Assembly (NCBI GenBank): GCA_022819905.1
Contig: JAJEGJ010000006.1
Coordinates: 1 to 35,429, forward strand
Length of the DNA: 35,429 bases
DNA from: Alphaproteobacteria bacterium
Lineage (GTDB): Bacteria > Pseudomonadota > Alphaproteobacteria > TMED109
Direction of reading: 5' to 3'
Shown: piece after piece, positions 1 to 7,691 of the stretch
How the letters are laid out: every line of letters starts with the position of its first letter
Position numbering within the stretch: the stretch's first letter is position 1
The notes under the pieces: generated by a model
What the model was told of the DNA's origin: nothing
Database searches by the model: none
Seen by the model: the letters and a program-made list of their open reading frames with translations, nothing else
Position numbers and translations under genes: made by a program

Positions 1-25
1 CTCTCGGCGTGCGAAAGCGACGGAG

Positions 26-781
26 TCAACCGGACGCTACAGGCTGGCGACGAAGGCCCGTGCAACCCTCGACAACCAGCCTTCCACCAACCTGAAGATC
101 CGGGGGCAGCACCCGCAGCCGCGTACACCCGGTGAGATCGAGATCCCCATCCACGCGCAGGTTGTCGGGGAGCGCCTCCAGCTGCGCGCACCCGGTCAAA
201 TCGAGGCCGCGCTTCACGTGGAGGGCGTCCGGGAGTGCCGCCAGGTCCCTGCAGTTGTTCAGGTAGAGGCCGCCACCCACGGCGAGGGTGGCCGGCAGCG
301 TTCGCAGCCTCGTGCAGTAGGTCAATTCGAGATTTCCGCCGACCACGAGGTCCGCTGGGACGGTTTCCAAGCTGGTGCAACGGGTCAGTATGAGGTGGCG
401 AGCTGTCCGCAGTCCCGGCGGAAGTTCGGATAGCCCGGTACAGTGAGCCATGCTGAGGCTGCCCTTGGCGTGGAAACCGGTAGGCAGGGCGACCAGTCCC
501 AGGCAATACGACAGGTTGATGTTGCCGTCGACGTCGAGGTCCGTCGGCAGGTCCGTCAACCCGGTACAGCCTGTTACGTCCAGGTAGCCGCCAACGCGCA
601 AGCCGGCAGGCAACTGTGCAAGACCGGTGCAGCTGTTCAGGTGCAAACTTCCCCTGACGTCGAGATTGGCCGGTAGCGACGCTACGTCCAGGCAGCCGAC
701 CAGATTCAGGTTCCCGTCGACGCGCAGGCCGGATGCGGCCGCACCTTCACGAATGGCCACCCGCGCCGCGTTCGAATTCAT
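26..781 (-). CDS. Leucine-rich-repeat protein, 11 exact 21-residue repeats with cysteine ladder
   Basis: A 251-residue protein with an 18-residue N-terminal cap followed by ten gap-free 21-residue repeats and a final 23-residue one. Each repeat reads LxVxGxLxLxxC followed by xxLxxLPxx, so L, G, C and the LP pair recur at fixed positions. The LP element resembles bacterial IpaH/YopM-type leucine-rich repeats, while the LxLxxC element resembles cysteine-containing LRRs; it fits neither class exactly. No signal peptide, membrane segment or catalytic domain is visible, so a cytoplasmic binding scaffold or a substrate of a specialised secretion system are both possible. The start is the ATG at 781, with GGAG about ten bases upstream. 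It is divergent from def. The LRR fold is well supported; the function is unknown. Confidence 0.85.
   Translation of the reverse strand: MNSNAARVAIREGAAASGLRVDGNLNLVGCLDVASLPANLDVRGSLHLNSCTGLAQLPAGLRVGGYLDVTGCTGLTDLPTDLDVDGNINLSYCLGLVALPTGFHAKGSLSMAHCTGLSELPPGLRTARHLILTRCTSLETVPADLVVGGNLELTYCTRLRTLPATLAVGGGLYLNNCRDLAALPDALHVKRGLDLTGCAQLEALPDNLRVDGDLDLTGCTRLRVLPPDLQVGGRLVVEGCTGLRRQPVASG
35..727 (-). repeat. Eleven in-frame 63-bp coding repeats
   Basis: Residues 19-249 of the leucine-rich-repeat protein are encoded by eleven consecutive 63-base units without any insertion or deletion. The protein pattern is far more uniform than the DNA, so the repeats have diverged by substitution while length was strictly kept. 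That argues for selection on the solenoid rather than recent DNA slippage. Confidence 0.85.
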
Positions 782-1079
782 ATGGATGCACTCCGTCGAG
801 GCGGTGCGCCGTTCGGGCCCTGCGTCGGGGAAGAGGGTTCCGACGCGGACTCTCGAGGTGTGCGGCTGATCCCGTTCGCGGGGGCAGGGTTTCCCATGGA
901 TACTCGGGGCAAGTCCGGGCAGGGCATATCTGCTGGCTCTGCCTTGGCCTTGGCCAGCCCAAGTCCAGCAGGCGCGCGGATGATTATCTTAGAAGTTCCC
1001 ACAGTATCTACACTCTGTTGGCGGTCTGGCATGGCACCCCAGGGAATCGCCAGGTCTGGACGTCACGAAAGGAGCGGCG
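782..1079. other. Divergent intergenic region, LRR gene / def
   Basis: A 298-base gap between two divergent genes, so it must hold promoters for both. It becomes less G+C-rich from about 980 to 1020, where short A+T tracts could be -10 elements, but I could not find a convincing -35/-10 pair. A strong ribosome binding site, AAAGGAG at 1068-1074, ends five bases before the def start. No coding sequence is supported here. Confidence 0.5.
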
Positions 1080-1628
1080 ATGGCAGTACGCGATGTCCTT
1101 CGGATGGGCGATCCGAGATTGCGGCGAAAGTCCGATCCGGTTGACGACATCAGCGACTCGGCACTGGGTGACTTGATTGGCGACATGCTCGACACCATGC
1201 GGGCCTGCGACGGCGCGGGAATAGCGGCGCCACAAATCGGGGTACCGCTCCGGGTCGTGATTTTTGGCGTGGAGAGCAACCCTCGATATCCCGATGCACC
1301 TCCCGTGCCGATGACGGTCCTAATCAACCCCGACATTTCACCGGTCGGCGCAGATTCAGACGAGGCCTGGGAGGGCTGTCTGAGCGTGCCGGGTATGCGC
1401 GGGCTCGTGCCACGCTTCTCGCGAATTCACTACCGCGGCCTCGACGCGGCGGGTCAGTTGATCGACCGGACGGCCGACGGGTTTCACGCCCGTGTCGTGC
1501 AGCATGAATGCGACCATCTGGACGGGGTCCTTTACCCGGACCGGATTGAGAAGAAGCAGATGTTCGGGTTCATACCTGAACTGCTGGAGGCCGGCCTCCT
1601 GGGCCCCGTCGAGCTACCCGCAGAGTGA
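1080..1628 (+). CDS. def: Peptide deformylase
   Basis: Metalloenzyme that removes the N-terminal formyl group from nascent proteins. All three family motifs are present in the 182-residue product: motif 1 GAGIAAPQIG at residues 45-54, motif 2 EGCLSV with metal-ligand Cys100, and motif 3 QHECDHLDG with metal ligands His142 and His146 and catalytic Glu143. The length is typical of bacterial deformylases. AAAGGAG ends five bases before the ATG, which fixes the start. It is not followed by fmt, its frequent partner; the next gene is a phosphoesterase 102 bases downstream. Many alphaproteobacteria encode more than one deformylase, so this may be a second copy, but that cannot be judged from the window. 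Confidence 0.95.
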   Translation: MAVRDVLRMGDPRLRRKSDPVDDISDSALGDLIGDMLDTMRACDGAGIAAPQIGVPLRVVIFGVESNPRYPDAPPVPMTVLINPDISPVGADSDEAWEGCLSVPGMRGLVPRFSRIHYRGLDAAGQLIDRTADGFHARVVQHECDHLDGVLYPDRIEKKQMFGFIPELLEAGLLGPVELPAE

Positions 1629-1730
1629 GAGAACCCCTTCAGCTGCCATAGCTGGAACGTCCTGCACCCGGGAATCCCTGCTGCAGCGAAACCGTCCGCG
1701 ACCGGAACCGAGCGAGAGTTCACCAACACC

Positions 1731-3692
1731 ATGGCTCCACCGAAGGCGCCGGCAATCGGCACGCTCGTGATGGCGGTGTTGCTCGTCACGCCGGCCGTCA
1801 GCCCTCAAGGTAAGGACGCGAGTTACCTCGGCTCCGTCGAGGTGGTTCGAGATGGCGGCGGCGGGCCTGTCGTGCGCGGAACGGTATTTCTCGACAGCAA
1901 TCGCAACTCGATGCTGGATGCGGCCGAACCCGGCATTCCGGACGTGATGGTCTCGAACGGCCGGGAAGTCGTACGCACCGACCCTTCCGGCGAATACGCT
2001 CTGCCCGCCTATGACGACATGAACGTGTTCATTACGAAACCGGCGGACTATGCCGTCCCGCTCGACGACGACATGGTCCCCCAGTTCAACTACGTCCACA
2101 AGGTCGCAGGCTCACCCGACCTTCGGTTCGGCGGCATCAAGCCAACCGGGCCGCTGCCCGCGGCAGTCAATTTCCCGCTCATCCCGGATCCGGTCGGAGA
2201 TCAGTTCGAGTGCCTGATCTTCGGTGACACCCAGCCCTATACGAACCTGGAAGTCTCGTACGTTCGCGACACCGTCGGTGCCATGCTGGCCGGGCGCGAC
2301 ACCGCGGCCACCGAATGCCTGATCTTCGAGGGCGACGTCATGGGCGACGACCTCTCGCTCTTCGGCCGGTTCAAACGCGTCATCGCGCAGGGCCGAGTCC
2401 CCCAGTATTACGTCGCCGGCAACCACGACCTCGATTTCGACGCCCCCAGTGACGCGCATTCGTTCGACACGTTCCGGCGGGAATGGGGACCCGAGTACTA
2501 CTCGTTCGACATCGGGAAGGTTCACTTCATCGTGCTGGACGACGTCCGCTATCCCTGCAACGGCATCGACGATCATCCCTTCTGTGCGCCGGACGCCCGC
2601 CCCACGTACAACGGCGTGATCCACGACCGGCAGCTCGCTTGGCTCCGCAACGACCTCGCCCATGTGCCGGACGACCGACTGCTCGTGGTCAACACGCACA
2701 TTCCGTTCGTCAGCTTTTCCGACTCCACGACCCGGAAACACCAGATCGACAACCTCTCCGAACTCCATGCCCTGATCGGCGACCGTCCGACCCTCGGCCT
2801 GTCCGGGCATACGCACACCATCGAACAGATCTTGCCGGGCGAACATTTTGCCGGCTGGCGGCAGGCGACCGGTACGGGACCGGCGCCGTTTCATCAGATC
2901 GTGACGGGGGCGGTTTCGGGTTCGTGGTGGGCCGGCGACCTCGACAACGACGGCATCCCGCATGCCACCCAGCGCCAGGGTGCGCCGCGGGGCTTCTACG
3001 TGCTGACGTTCGACGGGGCGACCTATGTCGACACCTTCCAGGCTTTCGGGCGCGGGCCGGAGCAGCAGTTCCATGCCGCGTTCAGCACGCCGCGCTTTCG
3101 CTCATGGGCAAGGGCGCTGTTGGACTTTGTCGACGGCCACCCGACCCCCTCCGACACGTTGCCGCCGGTCACGGTTTCCGACCTCGGCGACCGGAACATG
3201 GTGACCGCTGAAGACCTGCGAGACGGGACCTGGCTGGCCATCAACGTCTGGAACGGTTCGCGGGACAGCCGCGTGTCCGTATCGATCGCCAACGGCGAAC
3301 CCATCCAGGCGACCCGGACGCAATCCGGCACCGGCGAACCGGCGAGGGTTGGGGTCGAGTTCGCGGATCCGCAGGCGCTGGCGCTGCAGGCGACCCAGGG
3401 CCGCCTCGCTTTCCGTAGTACCGTAGGCCGTGAGGCGACGGCCGGGTTCACAACCTGGCGCGGAGTCTCCTGGCAGGGCGCTGCCGGCCCGTTCCAGTCG
3501 TGGATGTTGACCCGGAAATCGAGTCATCTCTGGCGGGCCGACCTCCCGCCGTCGCTGCCGGTCGGTGTCCACACGATGGACATCGTGACCGTTGACCGCT
3601 ACGGGCGGAGGTTCTCCGAGACCAGGTCCTTCGAGGTGGTGGATACCCTTCCGGAAATGGGCTGGCCTTGGAAACTCGGCACCTTCGAATAG
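1731..3692 (+). CDS. Secreted calcineurin-like metallophosphoesterase with N- and C-terminal accessory domains
   Basis: A 653-residue protein with a hydrophobic signal-like segment at about residues 9-25. Residues 45-90 form a small beta-sandwich with an FLDSNRNSMLDAAEPG loop, like the N-terminal domain that precedes calcineurin-type phosphoesterases. The dinuclear-metal catalytic core follows: GDTQ (165-168), GDV (201-203), GNHD (230-233), NTH (321-323) and SGHTHT (358-363). The last 200 residues form a beta-rich C-terminal domain of the type found in these proteins. The likely role is hydrolysis of phosphomonoesters or diesters outside the cytoplasm; the substrate is unknown. The ATG at 1731 places the signal peptide correctly. 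No phosphate-regulation site was recognised. Confidence 0.88.
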   Translation: MAPPKAPAIGTLVMAVLLVTPAVSPQGKDASYLGSVEVVRDGGGGPVVRGTVFLDSNRNSMLDAAEPGIPDVMVSNGREVVRTDPSGEYALPAYDDMNVFITKPADYAVPLDDDMVPQFNYVHKVAGSPDLRFGGIKPTGPLPAAVNFPLIPDPVGDQFECLIFGDTQPYTNLEVSYVRDTVGAMLAGRDTAATECLIFEGDVMGDDLSLFGRFKRVIAQGRVPQYYVAGNHDLDFDAPSDAHSFDTFRREWGPEYYSFDIGKVHFIVLDDVRYPCNGIDDHPFCAPDARPTYNGVIHDRQLAWLRNDLAHVPDDRLLVVNTHIPFVSFSDSTTRKHQIDNLSELHALIGDRPTLGLSGHTHTIEQILPGEHFAGWRQATGTGPAPFHQIVTGAVSGSWWAGDLDNDGIPHATQRQGAPRGFYVLTFDGATYVDTFQAFGRGPEQQFHAAFSTPRFRSWARALLDFVDGHPTPSDTLPPVTVSDLGDRNMVTAEDLRDGTWLAINVWNGSRDSRVSVSIANGEPIQATRTQSGTGEPARVGVEFADPQALALQATQGRLAFRSTVGREATAGFTTWRGVSWQGAAGPFQSWMLTRKSSHLWRADLPPSLPVGVHTMDIVTVDRYGRRFSETRSFEVVDTLPEMGWPWKLGTFE

Positions 3693-3827
3693 CATCGGCA
3701 CGCGCCCGGGACCGCTCACCGCGGCAGCAGCCCCGCACAGGCCCGGCATCGCAGACCAATGCGAGAGTTGCAAGACGGACGAGAACGCTTGACGCGTTGG
3801 CGGCCGAACAGACAAGGAGAATTGCTC

Positions 3828-4595
3828 GTGGGCGATAAGGAATTTGCCGGACGGACGGCACTCGTGACCGGCGGCTCGCGCGGGATAGGCCGCGCCATCT
3901 GTGTACGCCTGGCACAGGCCGGCGCCTGGATAGCGATCAACTATTCGGCCAACCCCGACGCCGCGGCGGAAACGCTCGAGCTTGTCACCGCCGCAGGCGG
4001 GAGCGGCGGCCTCTTTCAGGGTGACGTGTCCTCGCAGGAGGCCACGGACGCCATGTACGACGCGATCGAAGCCGAACGCGGCACTGTCGATCTGCTGGTG
4101 ACCAACGCCGGGATCGCGTCCTTTGACGATAACGCCGACATGACCGCGGACGTGTGGCGGCGAATTCTGTCGGTCAACCTGGACGGCACGTTCCATTGCG
4201 TGTGGCGCGCCAAGGAGCGGATGCTGGCCCAGGACTACGGGCGCATCGTATGCATCTCGTCCATCAACGGTATCGCTCCGAGCCGCATCCGACGCGACCG
4301 CCTGATCGCTTACGGCACGTCGAAGTCCGCCGTCATCTCGTTCTCGCGCAGCTGTGCCATCGCGTTCGGACCGGCGATCCGAGTGAACTGTGTCGCGCCG
4401 GGGTTGATCGATACCGACATGACCAAGGACATGAGCGAAGAGATGCGCGACCGCATTATCGCGTCAACGCCCGCAGCGCGCACTGGGAAGCCCGAGGACG
4501 TCGCGGAGCTGACCTACTTCCTGTTGAGCGATGCGGCGAGCTTTGTCACCGGCCAGACGTATGTGACGTCGGGCGGTCTCGTCACCCTGCCTTAG
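3828..4595 (+). CDS. SDR-family NAD(P)-dependent oxidoreductase, FabG-like
   Basis: A 255-residue classical short-chain dehydrogenase. The GTG at 3828 was chosen because AAGGAG at 3814-3819 lies eight bases upstream and the product then starts just before the Rossmann fold; the longer in-frame reading adds 23 uncharacteristic residues. Visible motifs are TGGSRGIG (residues 14-21, cofactor binding), NAG in the middle of the fold, the active-site serine region ISS near residue 145, and the catalytic YxxxK (Tyr162, Lys166). The spacing between Ser and Tyr is a few residues longer than usual because of an arginine-rich insertion. The C-terminal TGQxxxxxGG element is kept. It resembles 3-oxoacyl-ACP reductases, but no fatty acid genes are adjacent, so the substrate is open. 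Confidence 0.88.
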   Translation: MGDKEFAGRTALVTGGSRGIGRAICVRLAQAGAWIAINYSANPDAAAETLELVTAAGGSGGLFQGDVSSQEATDAMYDAIEAERGTVDLLVTNAGIASFDDNADMTADVWRRILSVNLDGTFHCVWRAKERMLAQDYGRIVCISSINGIAPSRIRRDRLIAYGTSKSAVISFSRSCAIAFGPAIRVNCVAPGLIDTDMTKDMSEEMRDRIIASTPAARTGKPEDVAELTYFLLSDAASFVTGQTYVTSGGLVTLP

Positions 4596-4644
4596 GGCAG
4601 TCGAGCCCCCCGCGAACCCGCGCGGTGGGTGCGACTTCACACTG

Positions 4645-4668
4645 AGGGGCGGCGGCGCATCCGCCCCT
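4645..4668 (+). terminator. GC-rich hairpin after the SDR gene
   Basis: A perfect 8-bp stem (AGGGGCGG pairing with CCGCCCCT) with an 8-base loop lies about 50 bases after the SDR stop and just before the arsR promoter. It lacks a downstream T-run, so it may be a weak or Rho-assisted terminator that insulates the next operon. Confidence 0.45.
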
Positions 4669-4689
4669 GTCACCGTTCGGCGAAAAAAA

Positions 4690-4707
4690 TTTAACCAAAC
4701 GGTTGAA
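4690..4707. promoter_or_regulatory. Operator 1, imperfect inverted repeat over the arsR -35 element
   Basis: TTTAACC and GGTTGAA flank a 4-base spacer, giving an inverted repeat with one mismatch. The same half-site, AACC/GGTT, recurs in operator 2, with centres 40 bases apart. The right arm contains the predicted -35 hexamer. Likely bound by the ArsR-family repressor encoded just downstream; this is inferred from position and symmetry. Confidence 0.6.
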
Positions 4708-4731
4708 AATCGAGTCCGAGACGATTATGTT
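4703..4731 (+). promoter_or_regulatory. Predicted arsR promoter between two operators
   Basis: TTGAAA at 4703-4708 (five of six consensus bases) and TATGTT at 4726-4731 (four of six) are separated by exactly 17 bases. A start point about seven bases past the -10 falls at about 4738, one base before the ATG at 4739. The mRNA would therefore have essentially no leader. Both hexamers are covered by the two inverted repeats, so repressor binding would block RNA polymerase directly. Confidence 0.5.
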
Positions 4732-4750
4732 CAACCACATGGTTGAACAT
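4727..4750. promoter_or_regulatory. Operator 2, long perfect inverted repeat over the -10 and start codon
   Basis: ATGTTCAACC and GGTTGAACAT form perfect 10-base arms around ACAT; the outer A and T of the spacer also pair, giving 11-base arms. The element overlaps the predicted -10 hexamer and contains the ATG at 4739. This is the strongest palindrome I found in the window and shares its core with operator 1. Confidence 0.7.
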
Positions 4751-5071
4751 CACCTTGATCGGGTCTTCCACGCGCTGTCCGACCCTACCCGCCGGGCCAT
4801 CCTCGATCGGCTGGCCGAGGGGGAGGCGACCGTCGGGCATATCTCGGGACCTTTTCCTATCTCTTTTGCCGCGGTGTCGAAACACCTCGGCGTGCTTGAA
4901 CGCGCCGGCCTGGTAACGCGCAAGGCACGGGGCCGCGAACGGGTCTGTCGGCTCAACCCTGCTGCACTCGCCGACGCCCGCGCCTGGCTGGGCTTCCACC
5001 AGCGCTTCTGGGCTGAACGTCTGGACGCACTTGATGCAATGGTCGGACAGAAGTCCGGCAAACCCGACTGA
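4739..5071 (+). CDS. ArsR-family winged-helix transcriptional repressor
   Basis: A 110-residue ArsR/SmtB-fold regulator. The conserved start of the family, LDRVFHALSDPTRRAIL, is near the N-terminus, followed by the recognition region SFAAVSKHLGVLERAGLV and the beta-wing. No metal-binding cysteine motif is visible in the first helices or at alpha-3, so it is not an obvious metal sensor; it belongs to the subgroup usually paired with SRPBCC/AHSA1 genes, as here. Upstream in-frame starts exist (ATG 4727, TTG 4703), but neither has a Shine-Dalgarno, and both would fall on or before the predicted promoter. The ATG at 4739 gives the family's usual N-terminus. Probably autoregulated through the two inverted repeats at its start. 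Confidence 0.85.
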   Translation: MVEHHLDRVFHALSDPTRRAILDRLAEGEATVGHISGPFPISFAAVSKHLGVLERAGLVTRKARGRERVCRLNPAALADARAWLGFHQRFWAERLDALDAMVGQKSGKPD

Positions 5072-5124
5072 CGGCGGTCAACCGTTTCCAATCCCTCGTA
5101 TGAACCCGTTCAGGAGCTTACGAC

Positions 5125-5601
5125 ATGGCAGAGCCACAGCCGCTGGAGCAAGAGCTCTTTCTGTCACTACAACGCACCATCGATGCGCCGGTGGACCAGG
5201 TGTACTCCGCCTGGACGGACCCGGAATCGATGCGCAAGTGGTTCGCGCCGGGCGAACTCAGGGTCGCCCGGGCCATCGCCGAACTCGAGGTCGGGGGCAC
5301 GTTTCTCGTTGAGATGCACGGCACCGACGGAGAGAGCCACCTGACCCGGGGCGTCTACCGCGAAGTCATTCCGAATCGACGTCTCGTGCACACCTGGCAA
5401 TGGGAGGGCAGTGACATCGAATCACTGGTCACCGTCGAGTTTACTCCCGGATCAGCCAGCACGACGCACCTGACGGTCACCCATTCCCGGTTCGCCGACC
5501 GCGAGGCACGCGACCGGCACGAGAGTGGCTGGAGCGGCTGCCTGAAAAAACTTCTGGCGCTGTTTCCAGGGCAGGAAGTGCGGAGCGCAGCCACGCCGTA
5601 A
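5125..5601 (+). CDS. SRPBCC (AHSA1/START-like) domain protein
   Basis: A 158-residue soluble protein of the activator-of-Hsp90-ATPase-1-like SRPBCC superfamily, a helix-grip fold with a deep hydrophobic ligand pocket. Typical elements are the opening RTIDAPVDQVYSAWTDPESMRKWFAP, the central GGTFLVEM strand, and the C-terminal helix HESGWSGCLKKLLALF. AGGAG lies nine bases before the ATG. It follows the ArsR repressor by 53 bases on the same strand and is very likely its co-transcribed partner. The ligand of such proteins is generally unknown; a small hydrophobic molecule sensed or handled together with the repressor is an inference. Confidence 0.85.
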   Translation: MAEPQPLEQELFLSLQRTIDAPVDQVYSAWTDPESMRKWFAPGELRVARAIAELEVGGTFLVEMHGTDGESHLTRGVYREVIPNRRLVHTWQWEGSDIESLVTVEFTPGSASTTHLTVTHSRFADREARDRHESGWSGCLKKLLALFPGQEVRSAATP

Positions 5602-5640
5602 TGCGCCCGGACACCGGCGTGCCCGGTGTCCAGTGCGCAT
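5601..5640. terminator. Bidirectional hairpin between convergent SRPBCC and GST genes
   Basis: Directly after the SRPBCC stop codon, GGACACCGG (5609-5617) pairs perfectly with CCGGTGTCC (5623-5631) around a 5-base loop. A second, outer stem pairs ATGCGC (5601-5606) with GCGCAT (5635-5640). It sits on the SRPBCC side of a convergent gene pair. There is no T-run, so efficiency as an intrinsic terminator is uncertain. Confidence 0.6.
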
Positions 5641-5839
5641 GTCCACGAGGGCCAGCCCGCGCGAAGCCTGACCGGGCGCGGGGCCAAGACCTGCCGCGCC
5701 CGCGTCCCGCACGGTCCTTACGATCGTGTTTCCGCAGTTGTCGCCGCCCCAGGGCTCCGGTGCGGTCAACCGATCCGGCCCCCCCGGGGTTCTGGCGACG
5801 GAAGCCGGGCAATCCGTCGTCGGCGCGGTGCGCCGAGGC

Positions 5840-6490
5840 CTACGCCAGCTTGGCGAGCAATTCCTGCGGAATGTGCGGCACCGGGTCCGACTTCTGCCAG
5901 CACGGGAGTGCTTCCACCCGGCTCATCCAGGCGCGAATGCCCGGATAGTTGTCCAGGGGCAGCTTCTGTACCCCGTGCAGGTGCATGGGCGCCGCCACGG
6001 CGATGTCAGCGATGGTGGCGTGGTCGTCGCTGATCCATTCGCGGCCCTTCAACCGTGCCTCGAGGATCGAGGCCAGCCCGTGGAAGGTGGGCGCATGATT
6101 CTCCAGCACCGATTGGTCCGGCTTGTCGTCAAGGATCGGCTTGACGACATTCTCCACCAGGAAAACGTAACACCCATCGAACCACTTGCTCGACTCCCAA
6201 AGCAGCCAGCGGGTGATGTCGGCGCGAATCTTCGGATCGGCGGGGTACACCGCCCGGTTGCCAGCCTTTTCGGCGGCGTAGACGAGAATCGCGTTTGATT
6301 CCCAGAGCACGAGGTCACCATCGACCAGCGCCGGCAACTCGGCGTTCGGGTTGATTTCCTTGTAATCGGGCTTCTTGTGGTCACCGCCGAAGTAGTCGAG
6401 AACTTCCTCGTCGTACCCGGCGCCGATGAGGTCCAATCCGGCAACCACTTTGCGGCAGTTCACCGTGATCGGGTCGAAATAGAGTTTCAT
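5840..6490 (-). CDS. Glutathione S-transferase family protein
   Basis: A 216-residue cytosolic GST. The N-terminal thioredoxin-like domain shows DPITVNCRKV near residues 6-15, where the usual catalytic serine or cysteine position is a threonine-containing segment. The glutathione-contacting element NAELPALVDGDLVLWESNAIL carries the cis-proline and the E-S pair. The all-helical C-terminal domain has the family N-capping region DHATIADIAVAAPM. The ATG at 6490 was chosen over an upstream in-frame start because it begins exactly at the first beta strand and AGGGAG lies upstream. It conjugates or reduces electrophiles with glutathione; the substrate is unknown. A hairpin terminator separates it from the upstream GlcG-like gene, so it is probably monocistronic. 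Confidence 0.88.
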   Translation of the reverse strand: MKLYFDPITVNCRKVVAGLDLIGAGYDEEVLDYFGGDHKKPDYKEINPNAELPALVDGDLVLWESNAILVYAAEKAGNRAVYPADPKIRADITRWLLWESSKWFDGCYVFLVENVVKPILDDKPDQSVLENHAPTFHGLASILEARLKGREWISDDHATIADIAVAAPMHLHGVQKLPLDNYPGIRAWMSRVEALPCWQKSDPVPHIPQELLAKLA

Positions 6491-6791
6491 AGTCGTGCTC
6501 CCTGATGCACGTAGGCGTTTCCGTTCGCCCAGACGCTCCAAGAGGAGCTAGAGATCAGTCGTGGGGCTGAAAAGGAGGTACCGGCTGCGGCGGCAACCGG
6601 TACCGGACCGCGGACACCGGAAGAACGCCCTTTGCGGAGGCCCCGGCCGGCGCGTAAACGTAGCGCCCGCGGTACCACAGGCAAGCCCTCGGGCCACCGC
6701 TGTCCCCGCCACTGCGACCGGCTCGCACGCCGATCCGGGCCTGCAACAGCGACCAGCCCGGACTGGAGGCACGTCGCCGGCCAGCGACCTG
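6491..6791. other. Intergenic region between GST and GlcG-like genes
   Basis: About 300 bases between two minus-strand genes. It contains an intrinsic terminator for the GlcG-like gene at 6569-6604 and must contain the GST promoter, for which no convincing hexamers were found. A minus-strand reading frame at 6555-6746 exists but runs through the terminator and was rejected. Confidence 0.5.
6569..6604 (-). terminator. Intrinsic terminator of the GlcG-like gene
   Basis: Read on the minus strand, GGTACCGG and CCGGTACC form a perfect 8-bp stem with a 12-base loop, followed by TCCTTTT. It lies about 190 bases after the stop of the upstream secreted protein gene and before the GST gene, in the right orientation to end that transcript. 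Confidence 0.6.
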
Positions 6792-7286
6792 CTACTTCAG
6801 CAACTCTGCCGCGGCATCGATTCCCGCCTGCGCGCAAACCTCGTCCTGGTCGGACGTGGCCCCCGACACGCCGACACCCCCGACGTGTTGACCATCGGCC
6901 GTCATGATCGGGAGGCCTCCGGGGAAGATGACGAGCCCCGGAACATGCTGGGCCCCGTGGGGGCGGTCGCCCTTGTAGATGAATTCCCCGAATGAACGCG
7001 TGGAACGCGGGAAGTTCGCCGAGGTCTGCCCCTTCAGCATGGCGACCTGAATGCTGCCCCGCTGGGCGTCATCGGTACGGCTGAAGTACTTGAGGTCGGC
7101 ACCCTGGTCGTAGATGGCGATGATGACGGGCCGCCAGCCCATCTCGGCTGCCTTGGCCTCACACGCTTCCGCGATCACCTTTGCTGCCTCCAGCGTGAGG
7201 ATTGCCCGCTGTTCGGCTGCCAGGGCGCCCGCGGCACCCAGCGTCAAGGTAAGAGCGGCGACTAGCACCGTGGCGATCGATTTCAT
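6792..7286 (-). CDS. Secreted GlcG/HbpS-like (DUF336) protein
   Basis: A 164-residue protein with a clear signal peptide: MKSIA, a hydrophobic stretch to about residue 20, then an ALAA-type cleavage site. The mature part is a GlcG/HbpS domain, recognisable from LTLEAAKVIAEACEAKAAEMGW, DDAQRGSIQVAMLKGQTSANFPRST and the glycine-rich end GGLPIMTADGQHVGGVGVSGAT. Relatives bind haem or cobalamin, or occur next to glycolate oxidase or two-component genes. The exported location suggests a periplasmic small-molecule or haem-binding role, which is inference. The ATG at 7286 is chosen because the signal peptide starts there; the longer frame would bury it. No two-component or glycolate genes are nearby. 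Confidence 0.85.
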   Translation of the reverse strand: MKSIATVLVAALTLTLGAAGALAAEQRAILTLEAAKVIAEACEAKAAEMGWRPVIIAIYDQGADLKYFSRTDDAQRGSIQVAMLKGQTSANFPRSTRSFGEFIYKGDRPHGAQHVPGLVIFPGGLPIMTADGQHVGGVGVSGATSDQDEVCAQAGIDAAAELLK

Positions 7287-7691
7287 GGCTTCGTGATCCC
7301 GGATACGTTGGAAAGTTGGAACCCGCCCGCATCGCGTACCGGCTGGCAGCCGGCATTGCCCCCGCGGTCGGCCTGATCCTGCAAATGACCGTATCCGCCG
7401 GGCGATTGAACAGCAAACAAGCGACGATTCCCGCGCTCGCGGGCAACCGCTTCGTGGCCGCGCGCCACTGCACCCCGCAATCGCCGGGAGCGCGCTCGCA
7501 GCCCGGGCGTCATGCCGGCGGCTGGACGACCGGTCGGCCGGCGCCGGACCGTCCCCGACACCGGCAAACGCGAGGCAGGAGTCCCGGTCCGGCACCCTTT
7601 TCCGGACCGTGTGCGCGGGGCGACCGGCTTGGCTGTTGGTTGCCTCCGGCCACCCTTGCAGCGAGTACGGTCATGCACCAATCTGTCCCGG

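Noticed and set aside
35-727. 63-base periodic repeats considered as a CRISPR array
   Set aside because: There are no conserved repeats separated by unique spacers; the period is a coding repeat of 21 residues, and no cas genes are present.
6555-6746. Minus-strand frame containing GDSGGP, the trypsin active-site motif
   Set aside because: Only 63 codons, no other protease motif, a TTG start without ribosome site, and it runs through the intrinsic terminator at 6569-6604. The motif is a coincidence.
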